Positions 34,790 to 46,116 of a DNA stretch of 64,000 bases are shown here, one piece after another (the stretch's first letter is position 1; each line of letters opens with the position of its first letter). This DNA comes from Stichopus chloronotus (taxonomy: Eukaryota; Echinodermata; Holothuroidea; Aspidochirotida; Stichopodidae), in the NCBI GenBank assembly GCA_021234535.1, contig CM037843.1, positions 35,093,200 through 35,157,199 of the forward strand, in the 5' to 3' direction. The position numbers and the translations under genes were made by a program. The notes below the pieces were generated by a model. That model ran no database searches. It saw only the letters and a list, made by a program, of their open reading frames with translations, and was not told the origin of the DNA.

Positions 34790-37700
34790 GTAACGAACCC
34801 GAGTAAATTATGCCCCTGGTCCATATTCAGGAACTTGAGTAACTTAATAAGTAGTAAGGCTTAGCCTTGGCGTATTACTGATACTTAGAGCATCGGCGTA
34901 GGCCTACCCAGGAACAAACGGCTGGCTTTTGAAGACATATGTGAACTGTAGTGTATGTCTAGAGCCTATTTTTAGTCCTTCTTCAATTGGATAGTGCGCG
35001 GACAATGAAAGTCGAATTGATGATGATCAAAATATTCTGCAAGAAGATCTTTTTTAACAAATTGACCAGACTCATGAGCCTGGCTTAAAGTTCCATCCAG
35101 ATACATGCAATGTTCCTACTTAGTATAACCATGCATGGTCGGACTCAATTTAATTGCAATATATTTACCTGTAAAACTGATGCATCTGAAAAGGACCTTT
35201 GAGCAGTTTCATTTGATTTTCATATACCTTCAATTTTCGTATTAACTAGAGGATCAATAAAAGCAAACTAGTTAATATTAATCCGTAGAACATTTACTTA
35301 CTTGGATGAAACATCCCTTGTACATCTCTACCAAGCTTTTGTTCGGCCACACATTGAATTCTAGCTCAAACTGTATCTGGTCTCAACATTTGAAAAATCA
35401 GTTCAATTGAAACTATCCAAAGAAGATGCAACAAAGCTAATTTTGATTTTATCATACGTGTTTTACGTGGAAAGCTTTTTGATAAAGTTTACCAACGTTG
35501 ACGCACAGAAGAGCGACAGGTGATATGATTGAATTTTACAAGACCATTACCAATATTAACAACCCGGCTGTGACCAAGCTTTTCAACTTCAGAGTAAACA
35601 CAATTACCAGAGACTCAAAGTCAGAGTAAGTCCCCCCAACCCCACTGTCGTACAGGTGTGCTCCATAAGTTCTTTACAGTTCGCATTTGCAAGCTTTGGG
35701 ACGTACTCTTTAAGTACATATTACAGTTATGGAACCTATAAGAACTTCCGACATGCTGTACTGTAAGCTTGGCAAATGCTAGGGACACAGGCCCCCCACC
35801 TTTGAAGTCAGTCACCGGAAAACCACTTAGTTGGGGGATATAAGAGTAAGTGGAAGAGAAAAAGATTGAAGACCTTCGATAGGGGTTGGGCCAGGTGAGG
35901 GCAGGAAGCACGTCCCCCCGTTGGGGATGCTTTCCCCATTCGGAGGGTCTTGGTTGATATGATAAATAATGCAGTCCACTTCAGAGGCCTGTTTTTGCTC
36001 TCCAGAAGAAATTTTCCTGATAACAACCAAATATTGTGGCGTAACTTTGGGTCCCTTCAGGTTTTTCAGTAGTTCTATCCCACATTACTAAACCGAACAG
36101 GTCTTACCCACCATGCCAATTAAGTAACATGATAGGCAGAGTACACAGTTTATGCAGACCTGGATGTAATTTCATCTTATGTCGCAAAGCCTAGGTGCTG
36201 CTGTTCTCTCTTGTGTTTGCCATGCAGTACGTCTATTGTGACGTGGCGGAGAGAAGTACAATAAAGGAAGAGCCCAATAGGACCCAACTGACAGGGCAAT
36301 TATTGACAAAGTAAGAATATTCTGATGTACTACTGTAGGATAACTAGAAAATTTCACACGCTTTGCGTTTTTGTAAGGCCTCTAAAACCACTTTACAGCA
36401 TTCTTATTACATTACATTGCTGGAGCCTCTGGATCTTCTCCACCTGGGCGCTACCCCCTGGACCCTGCCAGGGGCCCCAACGTGGGGCTCTGGACTCTAC
36501 GCCTGCACACTTGTGTAGAGTGGGTCGTATTACGTAGCTTACACTGTCCTTAGGATGATCACTAACTTAAATTACTAACGGTCACAGTATACAGTCTAGG
36601 CTAGGTTAACGTCGGACTCAGGCCTAGCCATGTACGTACGTGTCTGCAGTGCCTACAGTGCGTACAAACTATTCTTTAATTCCAGCGCTTGCGGACATAC
36701 CACGGGTGACGGTTCGCAGTGTGCGTACACTATATAATGTTATTTAATATTGTACTACATATATATATATAGACGCGTGTGTACGCATAATGCATTGCAT
36801 GCAGTGAATTCTCTGTGACGTACGTAATATCCTTATGAGTAATGTAGTACGTCACAGAGGATTCCCTTTCCACGTTTATTTAAATTATATTCAGTCTGTG
36901 TCTCTGCGCATTAATTTTGAAATTCAGTTTTAAAGAAATGTTTACTTGCGTGGAATGAAACAGTTGTTAGAATTGGGCTGAATGAGGTCGGACGTCCGTG
37001 GTGTGTGTGTGATTTGGGGAATGTTGGTTAAGAAGGTTCAGGAAGGAATATATGAGCTAAGTTATCTTTATGTTTATTTTATAAATTTTCAGTTCATCGG
37101 TTGCCAAATTTAATAATTGACTTTCGTTTATTTTATTATTTAGATAACTTTTTAAGCTTTATTGAGAAAGATATTGTAGGGATTGGCATGGGCAATTAAA
37201 TAATTCGTAACCGTGAAGAAATCTTTGTTAGTCTATTTCTTTAGTTTGAATCATTCGCTTTTACTCCATAAATCTTCATATTCATAGGACGGAGTGTAAA
37301 ACATTTGCCGACCCACTTAAATTATAAAGTCCTAACATCTCGGACACTCTTGCACTTGCGCTCGTGGTGCACCCTCGGTGCACTAGTGACTCTCCTGTAC
37401 ATGTCAGTTGGGAGAGTCACAGGTTGTGTCCCCCCCACCTCTTAAATCCTGCACACACCACTGCCAGACATAAATATGAACTAACATGAAACAGCAGCAA
37501 GACCTTTTGGGCTTAGAACCAGTACTATGTCCCTGTTCTTGGCTACTGCAGTTAAGTAGAGTTCAAATGGGATAAGTTTGAACATGTAACCAACAAAAAA
37601 CTCACTCTGCAGAAACATGGTCATGTTATGAGTGGAGAGTTAGCTCGGTGGTTATACTCTCTGTCTTGCAATCTTTGGGGGCCTGGATCAAATCCTGGTG

Positions 37701-40700
37701 AAGCCACTCAAAAATTTCTGGAGATTCAAAGTTGGCTTGTTCAGTAAAGCTGTTTACAGTGGTGCTGAGGGGGTTATTTGGGTTCCTTTCATCTGATTTA
37801 GGTCTTGTCCACTTCAGGTTAATCCATACAGCTGATGGGCTGCTGAGCTGAGCAGGTTTGCCACCCTTCCCAGCCTTTGGGAAAGTGGCTAAAGACTGCC
37901 TGCTACATTCTTGTCACTGGATGGGGACATTGAATGGTGTTCCTGTTTGCAGGCTTGGGTTTGCATTGGTTCGCATCTGTGATTGTCTGGTTTTACCCCT
38001 GCCTTGATATCCTCTGGAAACTTTGTGGTATACAGTATTGGCAATTACCATGAAATGACTGTCACCATTTCACCTTTCTTTGTCCTACTTCTTTGATGTT
38101 GTAAAGGTTATCGAAAGTTCAGGAACATCAGTTCACTGATATAATATGAGCATAGATATGAGTCAGTTCCATCTTGGGTGTTGAACTGAGAAGTAGTGAT
38201 TTGCAAGAAATAAAGAGTAGAACATATACCATTGTCTTTGTATTCATTACTGCATGCATTGAGTACCGAACATAACAAACTTATCAAAAAAGAGTAAGCG
38301 AATCCCTCCGGTGCTCATCCTTGATGAGCCTATGTGCCTCTACATGTACAGTATTTGATTTTTGGCCACATAGCTAGCTATATGCAGCACAACAAGGAGA
38401 CAGTGTGCCCAAACCGAGTAACATGAATGATGCAAAAGTGATTGTCATTAAAAGTGCTACAAGTAGGAAAGTGAATTAACTTGTTAACAATGTCTCTTAT
38501 GTTCTTATATAGTTTTTCATTTAACTGGAAAGAAAAACATCCCAACTGTTACAAATCAGCAGGCTAATTTTTCCAGTGATTCATTTAAAAAAAACAACAA
38601 ATTGAGTTAGATCTTGCCATGATTGAGAGATAAAAAAAACACCTGACATGTTACAAGCAACATAGTCCCATGCATCTAAAATTACAGCAGCGTGCTGGTC
38701 TGGATCGAGTCACCAAGTTTCTTAACAGCCAAGAGTTGCATTTCAAAGGGAAATGGGGCATTGTCAGTGCCCAGACCAATGTGGCATACAACGGAAATAC
38801 TTTTAATCATTGTTAAACTATTCAGCCTCATCAGTAAACATCTGCAAAAGCTTTGTCTCCTCAAAACATTATGCATAAGATGAGTTACGGCAGATGCATC
38901 ACTTGAATATTGGAAAGATTGGGTGAACAAATTATTGGTAAGCAACAAATAACTAAATTTCTATCTTTGAGAAACTAGTCATTTTTTGAAAAGAAGACCA
39001 GTGCCTTATTTTGAATAATCTATCCTTCTGAGCCAACAAACATTGTTTCTTCTGTAAAACAAATGCCCTATTTTCCTTCAAGTGTATAGTTTTATTCTTG
39101 ATTGTGATAGAAAGGCTGTTGGATCAAAAGCTGGTGCTCATCCACAGGTAAAGTTTGTATATGACATATATCCATGCAAGATTTATAGAACTGACACATT
39201 GGGGAAGCAGTTAGATACAGTAATACAGATAACGAAGGCTGTTTTTTTCTTCGGTGCAGTCCAACCGTAACTACTGTGAATGTTGCTACTGTGAAGAGTA
39301 CTCTATTTGAAGGGGTATGTGGTGGTTGCTGTAGGCTAATTAAGTGCAGGTTAAAAATGTAGTCAATATGTACAGCTGGCACACAGTGAAGGGAGAACTG
39401 GATTGGCTCTATATATATATCACATCACAATGCGTCATCTTTTTTACTGTATATCCCAGAGCAGAGAGTGGTGATGGACCCTGTGAACATTAGCCTTCTC
39501 TGACCAAACAATTGATCACACTGCAAAACATAAAAGGCTGTATTGCATCACCCTAAGCTATATTTTTACCTCCCTGAAAGGAAAATTCTCAACTGGTTCT
39601 AAGTTACAGTACTCTTAGATTGCCAGCAAATTCGAAAGATGCAGAGCAGCTCGTACACAGCGTACACAGGGATCCATTGTTTTGATTACACATGTGGAGG
39701 AATGTAAGACAGGCTGAGGGAGGGACTAGAGGTAGTTGGTTGGGACAATTTCAACTGTCTGGGGTGATGCATTACAGCCTTTAACTTTTACCTGAGAGCA
39801 TCATTGAATTAAAAACAAGTTTTGATTACTTAAAGAATTATTATTTTTAAGAATTGATTTTTTATCATTCTTTCGATAGATATTTTTATCTTGTGAATGT
39901 CGTGTTTTAAGGCCAAACAACAAGTTTTGCAAAGATGGAGCCTATTTGATTTGGTACAAAATTAAGGAGGTTGCATAATGATTACTAAGTACGGTAGTAC
40001 AGTTAGACATATCTCTGTGCATTTCTTGAGGGTTGTGTGACATGCATCTAGAAGAAAGCTAGCTTCATACTGAAGTTGCAGTATGAAAGACTGAATGACA
40101 ATCCATAGGAATTTGGTCCATATTTACATTTGTGTTTGAGATATGACTTGCCAAAGGTTGATGAAAATGCAACACAGATGACGTAGAGTGCTGCACAATG
40201 TCAGTATATCTTTTGGTAGCATTTTGTAAGTGATATCGATATTTTTGAAGAAGAAATACATGCTTCCGAAATATAACCCTCTGGGCATATTAAATCCTCA
40301 ATTGCCCTTGATATAAAGGTTAAGTAAAAAAAGAATTAACATAAGACATATTATACCAGTCCATCTGTTGATGTCACAAATTTGCATACTTAGCCAATGT
40401 TTATTTATGTTGCATGTGTGAAACAGGAATTTGCCTGTAAAAGTGTCAATATCTGATGGATTTTGATGGACCTTGTTCTTGTTTTCAACATTTTCAATGA
40501 TCAATACATCCGATAATCCAAAATGTCATTTTCATGTCACACGACGTTTAAGAGCTTCATATATTGAACTGACATGGGCCATGTTATGTGAAAAACACTA
40601 TGATGTCCAGGCACATTCCCAGGCAGAATGCAGGTCATGTTGCAATCAAACTAGTGCAAATGCAGATGTGCACTAGCGTACACGGGGGGGGGGGGCCATT

Positions 40701-43700
40701 GGGCCATGGCCGCCCCTCACTTTCCCCATTTTTTTTAAATACTGCATATCTTGCTGAAAATATCAGAAATAAGCAGGAATTGACATGATTAGTATCAATA
40801 TAGGCCTACTATATGTATATAGGTAAACTTGAGGGAATACAGGCCTGTAGCCAGGGGGGTCGGAGCGTTCGAACGACCTATCCCAAGTTGAGGGAGGTCC
40901 ATTTTTGCCAGCCATGTGTTTGAAGGGTCAGCTATGAAATATTTTTTTATCTTGACATATCGTTCACTTTTAGCAGGAAGATAAAACCTCTCCACTTATG
41001 TCATAAAATGTATACAGGCCCAAACTGACCACAATATATCTTCACTAGATACATATACTATGTGGGGTGATGAGATAAAAAGCTAAAAAACGCGCATTCA
41101 TGGTTATGTCATTGTGACTGTGGATATCATTGAACTAGATACAATAAAAAGCCCGGGACACACTGCCACGACAAGCTACGACACGACGGCGACCACCCAC
41201 CGCGTCTGCTGTAGTCGTGGCGGTGTGATCGGTTCCACGACTAGAGTTCAGTTGTGTCGTAAGCCGTCGCCTGGCCGGGTTAAATATGTTCAATTGTAGT
41301 CGGGTGCAGTTGGTGCATTTTAAGCCCTGTTCAAACCGCCAAGACTACCAAAGTGTCTACTCAGGCGCGTAGCCAAGGAAGCGATGGAGGCAACCCCCCC
41401 CCCTGGCCATATTGTGGTATTTTTTTTTTTTAGGACTTTGCCAGAAATACCCAGGAGCATAGGCATAGCCAGGGAAAGAAGGGTGAACAGGGCGACCCTG
41501 CTTGATCTCATTTTCGCTTTCTTTTCCCCCGCGATATCGCTAAATAGTAATTCCCTCAATTTATGTGTCAGGCCTACCAAGGCAGGGGTGGAATGCAGGA
41601 TTGGGAGCATGTATGTCTGCATGTTAAACACCCAGGAAGGGCAGTTTTCATCTATCTGAGTGGTTTGTAGAGCCAAACGTTTCTTTGAATGCTCATCTCG
41701 GCATTGCTTCATTTTTTACAGACTAATTATTTTCTCAGTAATTGAGAAATTGTAGACATGAGATCTATATTTCAAGGCTGGGTTCATGCAGCTGAAAAAA
41801 CTTGGGAAGTGCTATTTCCGGCCATCTGGGGGGTTTGTAAAGCCCGAAATTTTCTTTTACGCTCCGCACCAACCGATGGTGGCACTCCACTTAGATAGTC
41901 TTCACGAGTTTGCACCCCCTCCCCTTGGAAGGTCTTTTAAGGTCTTCTTAAATGCTCCAGATTGCAGGAGATTTGCAGATTTCACAATTTTCCTGGGAAA
42001 GCATCCCTCTTCGGACGCCCTAGCAAAAACTTTCTTGTACGCTCTGCGCCAACCGATCGTGGCGCTACACTCGGATCTTTCAATTGCAGTAATTCTGCCA
42101 GAGGCTACGGCCTCCCCCTCCACAAATTCCTGGGTATGCCACTGTAGATGTGGCAATGTTTTATCTACAGTAGTTCTTTGCAATGACAGTGTGGTTGTGT
42201 TGTACAAGTACCGTGTCTTTGACAGCTCGCGTAAGAAAGGTAATCATCACTCAGGTATATATGTATACTCCAAAGTATCCCTTCTGAAGCTGATGGCGGT
42301 ATTAAATTATTTTGTATGCAATTGAATTGGCTCGATGACAGATTTGTGCATCTTTAGTCTAATGGTGGGGTTTTTTTTTTCTCCAGGTGAACAGAAACCA
42401 AGCAGATGTCATAACAGATGTGCAAGTTCATTCCTGTGAATCATCACGATATTTGAAGCCACTTCGATTGAAATACAAACAGGTTTGCCTCCACATTTGT
42501 AATCGTAAACCCCTCAAATGTTTGGAAATGAAGACTCAACAAACTGTTAATGTCTGATTAGTCATCTTTCGGGAGCAGTGAAGATAACTTAATTGATTTC
42601 TTTGCCTTGTTTGTTTTCAGTGGCATCAAGAATTAAATCTTTAAACCAAAAAAGCTGTTTTCTCTAGCTGCAGCTGTCAATGAAAATTATTAAAAATTTA
42701 GTATTTCATTAAGAGCATTTAAGCAGTTTGAAACCATTTATGTTGCTTTTCCAATATTTCATTTTTGCAGAATGGTGCCTCTAAGAGTTGGGATTACTTG
42801 AAGGTCCATGATAGGTAAGTCTCACCTTAATTAAGAGTGCCTCATGAGTGCGGCTAGATTGGCACTTAACAGTACAAAAAAAAACCATTGCACATGCTAA
42901 TGACACAGTGACTTGACAAGTTCATTATCGAGTGGTGAAAAACCGACAGTACTTTGCCACAAACAGCCTGACCCGCAAACTACAACTGTAATCCCAAGAT
43001 TAGGGTTGGCCATACTTTAAGCAGCAGTCCAGTCCAACTCTTGAAAGGGATTACATAATCAGGAAGCTATCCTGGCTATAACTTCCTACAAATGATGCTT
43101 TTAAAATGTCTCAGAACTGTTGGTTCCACAAGTTGTAGTTGATTATGAGCCTTGAAACTCAGTAAGTGCAGCCTCGTATAAATGTTTCCCATCCACTCTT
43201 TCATCAATCCACCCCTTCCAACTCCCCATGGCTATTTGCATTCTTGAATCTTCACCTGTGATGATGACCTGCAATATGTTGGATTTCTCTGTCTCAATTT
43301 TGTCTAATTGTTGACAAATTTGCAAATTTTGTGGACAAATCTTCTAACAGTGTCACATGATCAAGATGAGACACTGTTAAGTACAGAATTTTTTGTGCTA
43401 AGTGCAAAAATGAATTTTGTCTTTTGTGTACTTTGTTCACAGTGTTGCCATTTTACTCTACAATACAGATAGAGAAGTATTCATCCTAGTCAGGCAATTC
43501 AGACCAGGTAAGAAAAACATATTTATGTATCATGGAAAGAAATAACACACTCTTTTACAGATCTGGATTCTCACCACACAAGCTAATTTGCAACCACTTT
43601 CCACTCATATACTTGTTAATACTTGTGCATAATAGTTCCTTATCAAAATAACATGGTTGACACTGACATACATCCCCCCCTAGATTTTTACATCTCTTTC

Positions 43701-45732
43701 AGCTTGTTTTGCAAACCACATGAGATTAGTTTTAGTTGAAATGGGATATTCTTACCACTGCAATCACTTTGTTTCATGATAGTTTGTTTTATCTTAAATC
43801 TGTACTCATTCATTTCATCACATTACTGTATGACAACTACTGTGTATTGTTCTTGTGTCCTTTGTTGCTATGGACCCTTTATTATCTGTCATTTGTATCC
43901 TCTTTTGTTGTGATTGTTTGAAGTTTGAAGATGAAACAAGAAAGGAATCATGGAACTATTTTTATCCCTTTTGATCTTAGCTGTTTATGCTGTTGATGCA
44001 AATGCTGTCAATGAAGGACAAAGTATAGACACCTCACAGCACCCAGGTGCATCAGGGATGACATATGAATTATGTGCTGGCATAGTAGACAAGCAGTTAG
44101 GACTGAAGGAAACCGCCCAAGCAGAATTACTTGAAGAAACAGGTTATGATGTTCCTCTTGACAGAATAAAACAAATGATGGCTGTAAGGTAAGGAGACCT
44201 CTTGAGTATTAAAGTGAAAGCAATCATTCAGGTATTAGTTTGTGACCTTAATCTTGCATTGTGTGAATTGCTGGATTCATTTCATAGACATATACCTACC
44301 CCTTGCTTACTGATGCATTCATTTAACCTTGCCCAAAGTACTCCAGAAGTCAATTCTAGCACCATGTCATCTATGGCAAGACTCACCCTCACTCACCTTT
44401 CGCTGGAATTGCTCCAACGTGTTTTCATTGTGCTCTAGTCATTTTTTGCCCGCTTGCAAAGGCACCTTGAGTATTCCCTTGAACAAAATCCTGAGCATTC
44501 TTGTGTTTTTGTTCCATTATGTCATGTGTAATGTTTTATTTCAGTTTCATTTCAATTTAGAAATTTGCTTCACCGCTCGTAATTTTTGATCGAATGTAGT
44601 TTTGTGATATTTTTATGCAATTGTTTTTGTTTCTTGCACAATCTTCTCCCTCAACATTGATTTTGGTAGAAGTACTTTAAGTCAAACTTAATGCACTAGT
44701 GAATCAAGGGGTAAGTACAGACACCCGTGAATACCCACATCAGTGAGTTGTGTAGATTATGGTACCAAATTTCTTCATTTTTATGACCTCCAGAGACATC
44801 AACTCTAAGTTATTAGTTGGTAATTGCTTCTTAGACAAACCTGACAACGTGTGTTAGTGTATTGTGCCTACCATTCTTTTTAGAGCTTTTCTGCAGATGT
44901 ATATTGATATTCACAGGGTATGGCTGCTATATTTTTTATTTTTATTAAAGGGAAGAAGCAGTCACCCCAAGTTTATTCTGAAACATCAGCTAAATCTTGC
45001 AAATATGTCCTCTTTTGTACCTTACAAATATCTTTTAGGATATTTCAAAGTATTGTGTATTCAAAGTAAACAAATAACTTGCTTAAATTTAGCAGTCCAT
45101 TGATAAAAATATTACCACTTGATGCAAAAAAGCCATCCATGAATTAGGATAGGGTACTATACTAATACAAATAAAAAAGAGTAGTGCGGTAGAGTTTGTA
45201 GGAAAGCTCATTTTTCAATGCACTGTTGAAAATCAGTTTAAATATAACTGGGAGAAAATGGAAAATTTTTGAACATGTGTTCATTTGAAGACACAATTAG
45301 ATTCTTTTAACATGTGCTTAGTCGAAGATACAAGATTCCCTTGTTCAGAGGAAGATACATTGTGATCCCTTGAGAAATTACAAAATGTGTAAGTATCTAT
45401 GTGCATTTAACAAGTCTTTGTTAATGACAAACCAAAAGAAGTGAATGACAGTGATTTGTTTTTGATTTTTGTATAGGAGTAGTGTTGGTATGACTGGAAG
45501 CAAGCAAACACTTTTCTATGCTGAAGTGACAGACTCCATGAAGTCATTAACTGGAGGTGGATTACCACAAGAAGGAGAGTGCATAGAGGTCATAGAACTA
45601 CCAAAGCATGAGGCGGATCATTTTTTGTGGGATGAAACCCTTCAAAAGCCAGTAGGACTCATTGCTGCATTTTTGTGGTTTTTCAGGGAGAAAAGATGGT
45701 TTCAGAAAGAAGAAAGTGAATGTAATACATAG
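34751..45732 (+). CDS. NUDT14: NUDT14, UDP-sugar (UDP-glucose) pyrophosphatase, Nudix family
   Basis: Cytosolic Mg2+-dependent hydrolase that splits UDP-glucose (and ADP-ribose in some members) into sugar 1-phosphate and UMP. Exons: 34751-34789 (tentative), 42387-42482, 42771-42814, 43443-43507, 43981-44188, 45477-45732 (TAG). All are GT-AG with continuous phase; 235 residues against about 222 in human. Signature pieces: SSRYLKPLRLKYKQNGASKS, WDYLKVHDSVAILLYN, RQFRPAVYA, GMTYELCAGIVDKQLGLKE, then Nudix helix AELLEETGY, and SSVGMTGSKQTLFYAEVTD. Catalytic Glu 130, 133 and 134 are kept. The usual Arg before the first of these is Ala129, and the Nudix box departs from the strict consensus at position 7, as it does in vertebrate NUDT14. 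Exons 2-6 are secure; exon 2 has no Met, so an upstream start exon must exist. Confidence 0.95.
35030..35720 (+). pseudogene. Dead LINE (CR1/Jockey-like) reverse-transcriptase C-terminal remnant
   Basis: Read across several frameshifts and stops, this stretch follows the standard non-LTR RT thumb order: QEDL.NKLT near 35038, LKFHPD.C near 35085, SEKDL near 35188, KAN..LI..R.F near 35258, then LYQAFVRPHIEF at about 35327-35363, RRC.KA near 35428, GDMIEFYKTITNINNP near 35519, and HKFF..RICKLWD at about 35660-35702. Broken in every segment, so not functional. It lies in the proposed first intron of NUDT14, in the same orientation as the gene. The assignment to CR1/Jockey rather than another non-LTR clade is uncertain. 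Confidence 0.75.
36804..36866. repeat. 63-bp imperfect inverted repeat with TGACGTA arms
   Basis: Left arm GTGAATTCTCTGTGACGTAC and complement of right arm GGGAATCCTCTGTGACGTAC, with the loop near TATCCTTATGAG. It can fold into a hairpin with about 20 paired bases per arm. Each arm contains TGACGT, a CREB/ATF-type core. Confidence 0.75.
37386..37420. repeat. Perfect 10-bp hairpin (GTGACTCTCC)
   Basis: GTGACTCTCC at 37386-37395 and its exact complement GGAGAGTCAC at 37411-37420, 15-base loop. Two GTGCAC palindromes lie just upstream. No function can be assigned. Confidence 0.6.
37635..38060 (+). mobile_element. tRNA-derived SINE (tRNA-Ala-like head)
   Basis: The head reads like a tRNA: box A TTAGCTCGGTGG at 37640-37651, an anticodon-loop-like CTTGCAA (Ala-type TGC), and box B GGATCAAATCC at 37685-37695, with tRNA-like spacing. 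It is followed by about 350 bp of non-tRNA body. The acceptor stem is not well formed, so a SINE head is more likely than a working tRNA gene. The 3' end is not defined. Confidence 0.65.
38690..40515. repeat. Long dispersed repeat, copy 2 (partner 16.8-17.7 kb)
   Basis: Homologous blocks at about 38700-39050 and 40025-40515 match copy 1 in order and orientation. The central 1 kb (39050-40020) is absent from copy 1, so it is either an insertion here or a deletion there. Confidence 0.8.
40671..41340. mobile_element. Cluster of short interspersed elements with 'GCGTAGCC..GGGG' and 'AGCCC(G/T)G' ends
   Basis: Termini of the form 'GCGTACACGGGGGG' (40676), 'CCTGTAGCCAGGGGGG' (40843) and 'GGCGCGTAGCCAAGG' (41364) recur. 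Between them, AAAAGCCCGGGACACACTGCCACGAC-like sequence (about 41147) and TTTAAGCCCTGTTCAAACCGCCA-like sequence (about 41319) are direct copies of one element start. The interior has an inverted pair of 'CCACGAC..GACACGACGGCGAC' and 'GTCGTGGCGG..GTGTCGTAAGCCGTCGCC'. These look like stacked non-autonomous elements. Confidence 0.5.
41740..42140 (+). repeat. Dispersed repeat copies C2/C3
   Basis: Two adjacent versions of the copy-C blocks at 14.74 kb: 'TTTTCTTTTACGCTCCGCACCAACCGATGGTGGCACTCCACTTAGATAGTC' split over 41850-41900, and 'CTTGTACGCTCTGCGCCAACCGATCGTGGCGCTACACT' around 42035-42072. A 179-codon open frame runs through them but has no family resemblance. Confidence 0.7.
42387..42482 (+). 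CDS. NUDT14: NUDT14 exon 2
   Basis: 32 codons, VNRNQADVITDVQVHSCESS then RYLKPLRLKYKQ. The (S/K)(R/K)YL(K/R)P.R..Y.QNG motif is typical of NUDT14 N-termini. Acceptor is a T10 tract plus CTCCAG; donor GTTTGC is weak. The V-N-R-N-Q start could be trimmed if a later acceptor is used. Confidence 0.85.
42771..42814 (+). CDS. NUDT14: NUDT14 exon 3
   Basis: NGASKSWDYLKVHD plus AG of the next Ser. Human counterpart reads NGA.KSWD.MK.HDS. Acceptor ATTTTTGCAG, donor GTAAGT. Confidence 0.95.
43443..43507 (+). CDS. NUDT14: NUDT14 exon 4
   Basis: VAILLYNTDREVFILVRQFR plus Pro; the V(L/K)(V/R)QFRPAVY segment bridges into the next exon. Acceptor TTGTTCACAG, donor GTAAGA. Confidence 0.95.
43981..44188 (+). 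CDS. NUDT14: NUDT14 exon 5 with Nudix box
   Basis: AVYAVDANAVNEGQSIDTSQ through GMTYELCAGIVDKQLGLKET and AQAELLEETGYDVPLD. It contains the Nudix helix (residues 115-137 of the model): Glu130, Glu133, Glu134 and Gly136 are present, and Ala129 replaces the usual Arg. Acceptor TTTTGATCTTAG, donor GTAAGG. Confidence 0.96.
44640..45476. other. NUDT14 intron 5, no feature
   Basis: Only a faint similarity near 44700-44760 ('GAATACC..CA.CAGTGAGTTGTG') to sequence at 1580-1605, perhaps an old dispersed repeat. No coding signal. Confidence 0.5.
45477..45732 (+). CDS. NUDT14: NUDT14 exon 6 with stop
   Basis: RSSVGMTGSKQTLFYAEVTD, then GGGLPQEGECIEVIELP, then a C-terminal helix PVGLIAAFLWFF and a basic tail, TAG at 45730-45732. 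Human NUDT14 has SGVGLTGSRQTMFY.EVTD and GGGL.EEGE.IEV. Acceptor TTTTTGTATAG. Confidence 0.96.
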
Positions 45733-46110
45733 CACCGGTAGATGTAGAATATGCACAGAAAATATGAAAATGTAAATAGATTATCTTTCAAAGTCAGTAC
45801 AAGGTTAATGTAATTATAAAGTAAAGATGTAGGTACTAAGCAAGTTCATCTTTGAGCTACCATCCAATAACTGTATTGTTTGTTTTTAGAACAGAAGTTT
45901 ATACTTCCTAACAAATCTTATGAATGTTCTTTAAAAACCAAGTGGAAAAACTTATAGAACACTATCTTCCATTAAAAGAATAGTCTAGATGATCCCCAAA
46001 ATTCCTGTCATAAATGAGGAATGATGAAAAAACGTTGGCAGAAGGCATTTTTTTTTGCAAAACAACGCCTACTTGGTCTGCAAAAATGTTGATATTGCAA
46101 TGCACTCAAC

Positions 46111-46116
46111 AATAAA
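46111..46116 (+). other. Candidate polyadenylation signal of NUDT14
   Basis: AATAAA about 380 bp after the NUDT14 stop codon; first canonical hexamer in the 3' flank. Confidence 0.45.

Noticed and set aside
41786..42325. Longest open frame in the window (179 codons), just before NUDT14 exon 2
   Set aside because: It runs through copies of a dispersed repeat and resembles no family; the true NUDT14 exon 2 begins 60 bp later in its own frame.
43736..43921. Hydrophobic 61-codon frame just before NUDT14 exon 5
   Set aside because: AT-rich intron sequence; no start context, and the real exon uses a different frame from 43981.
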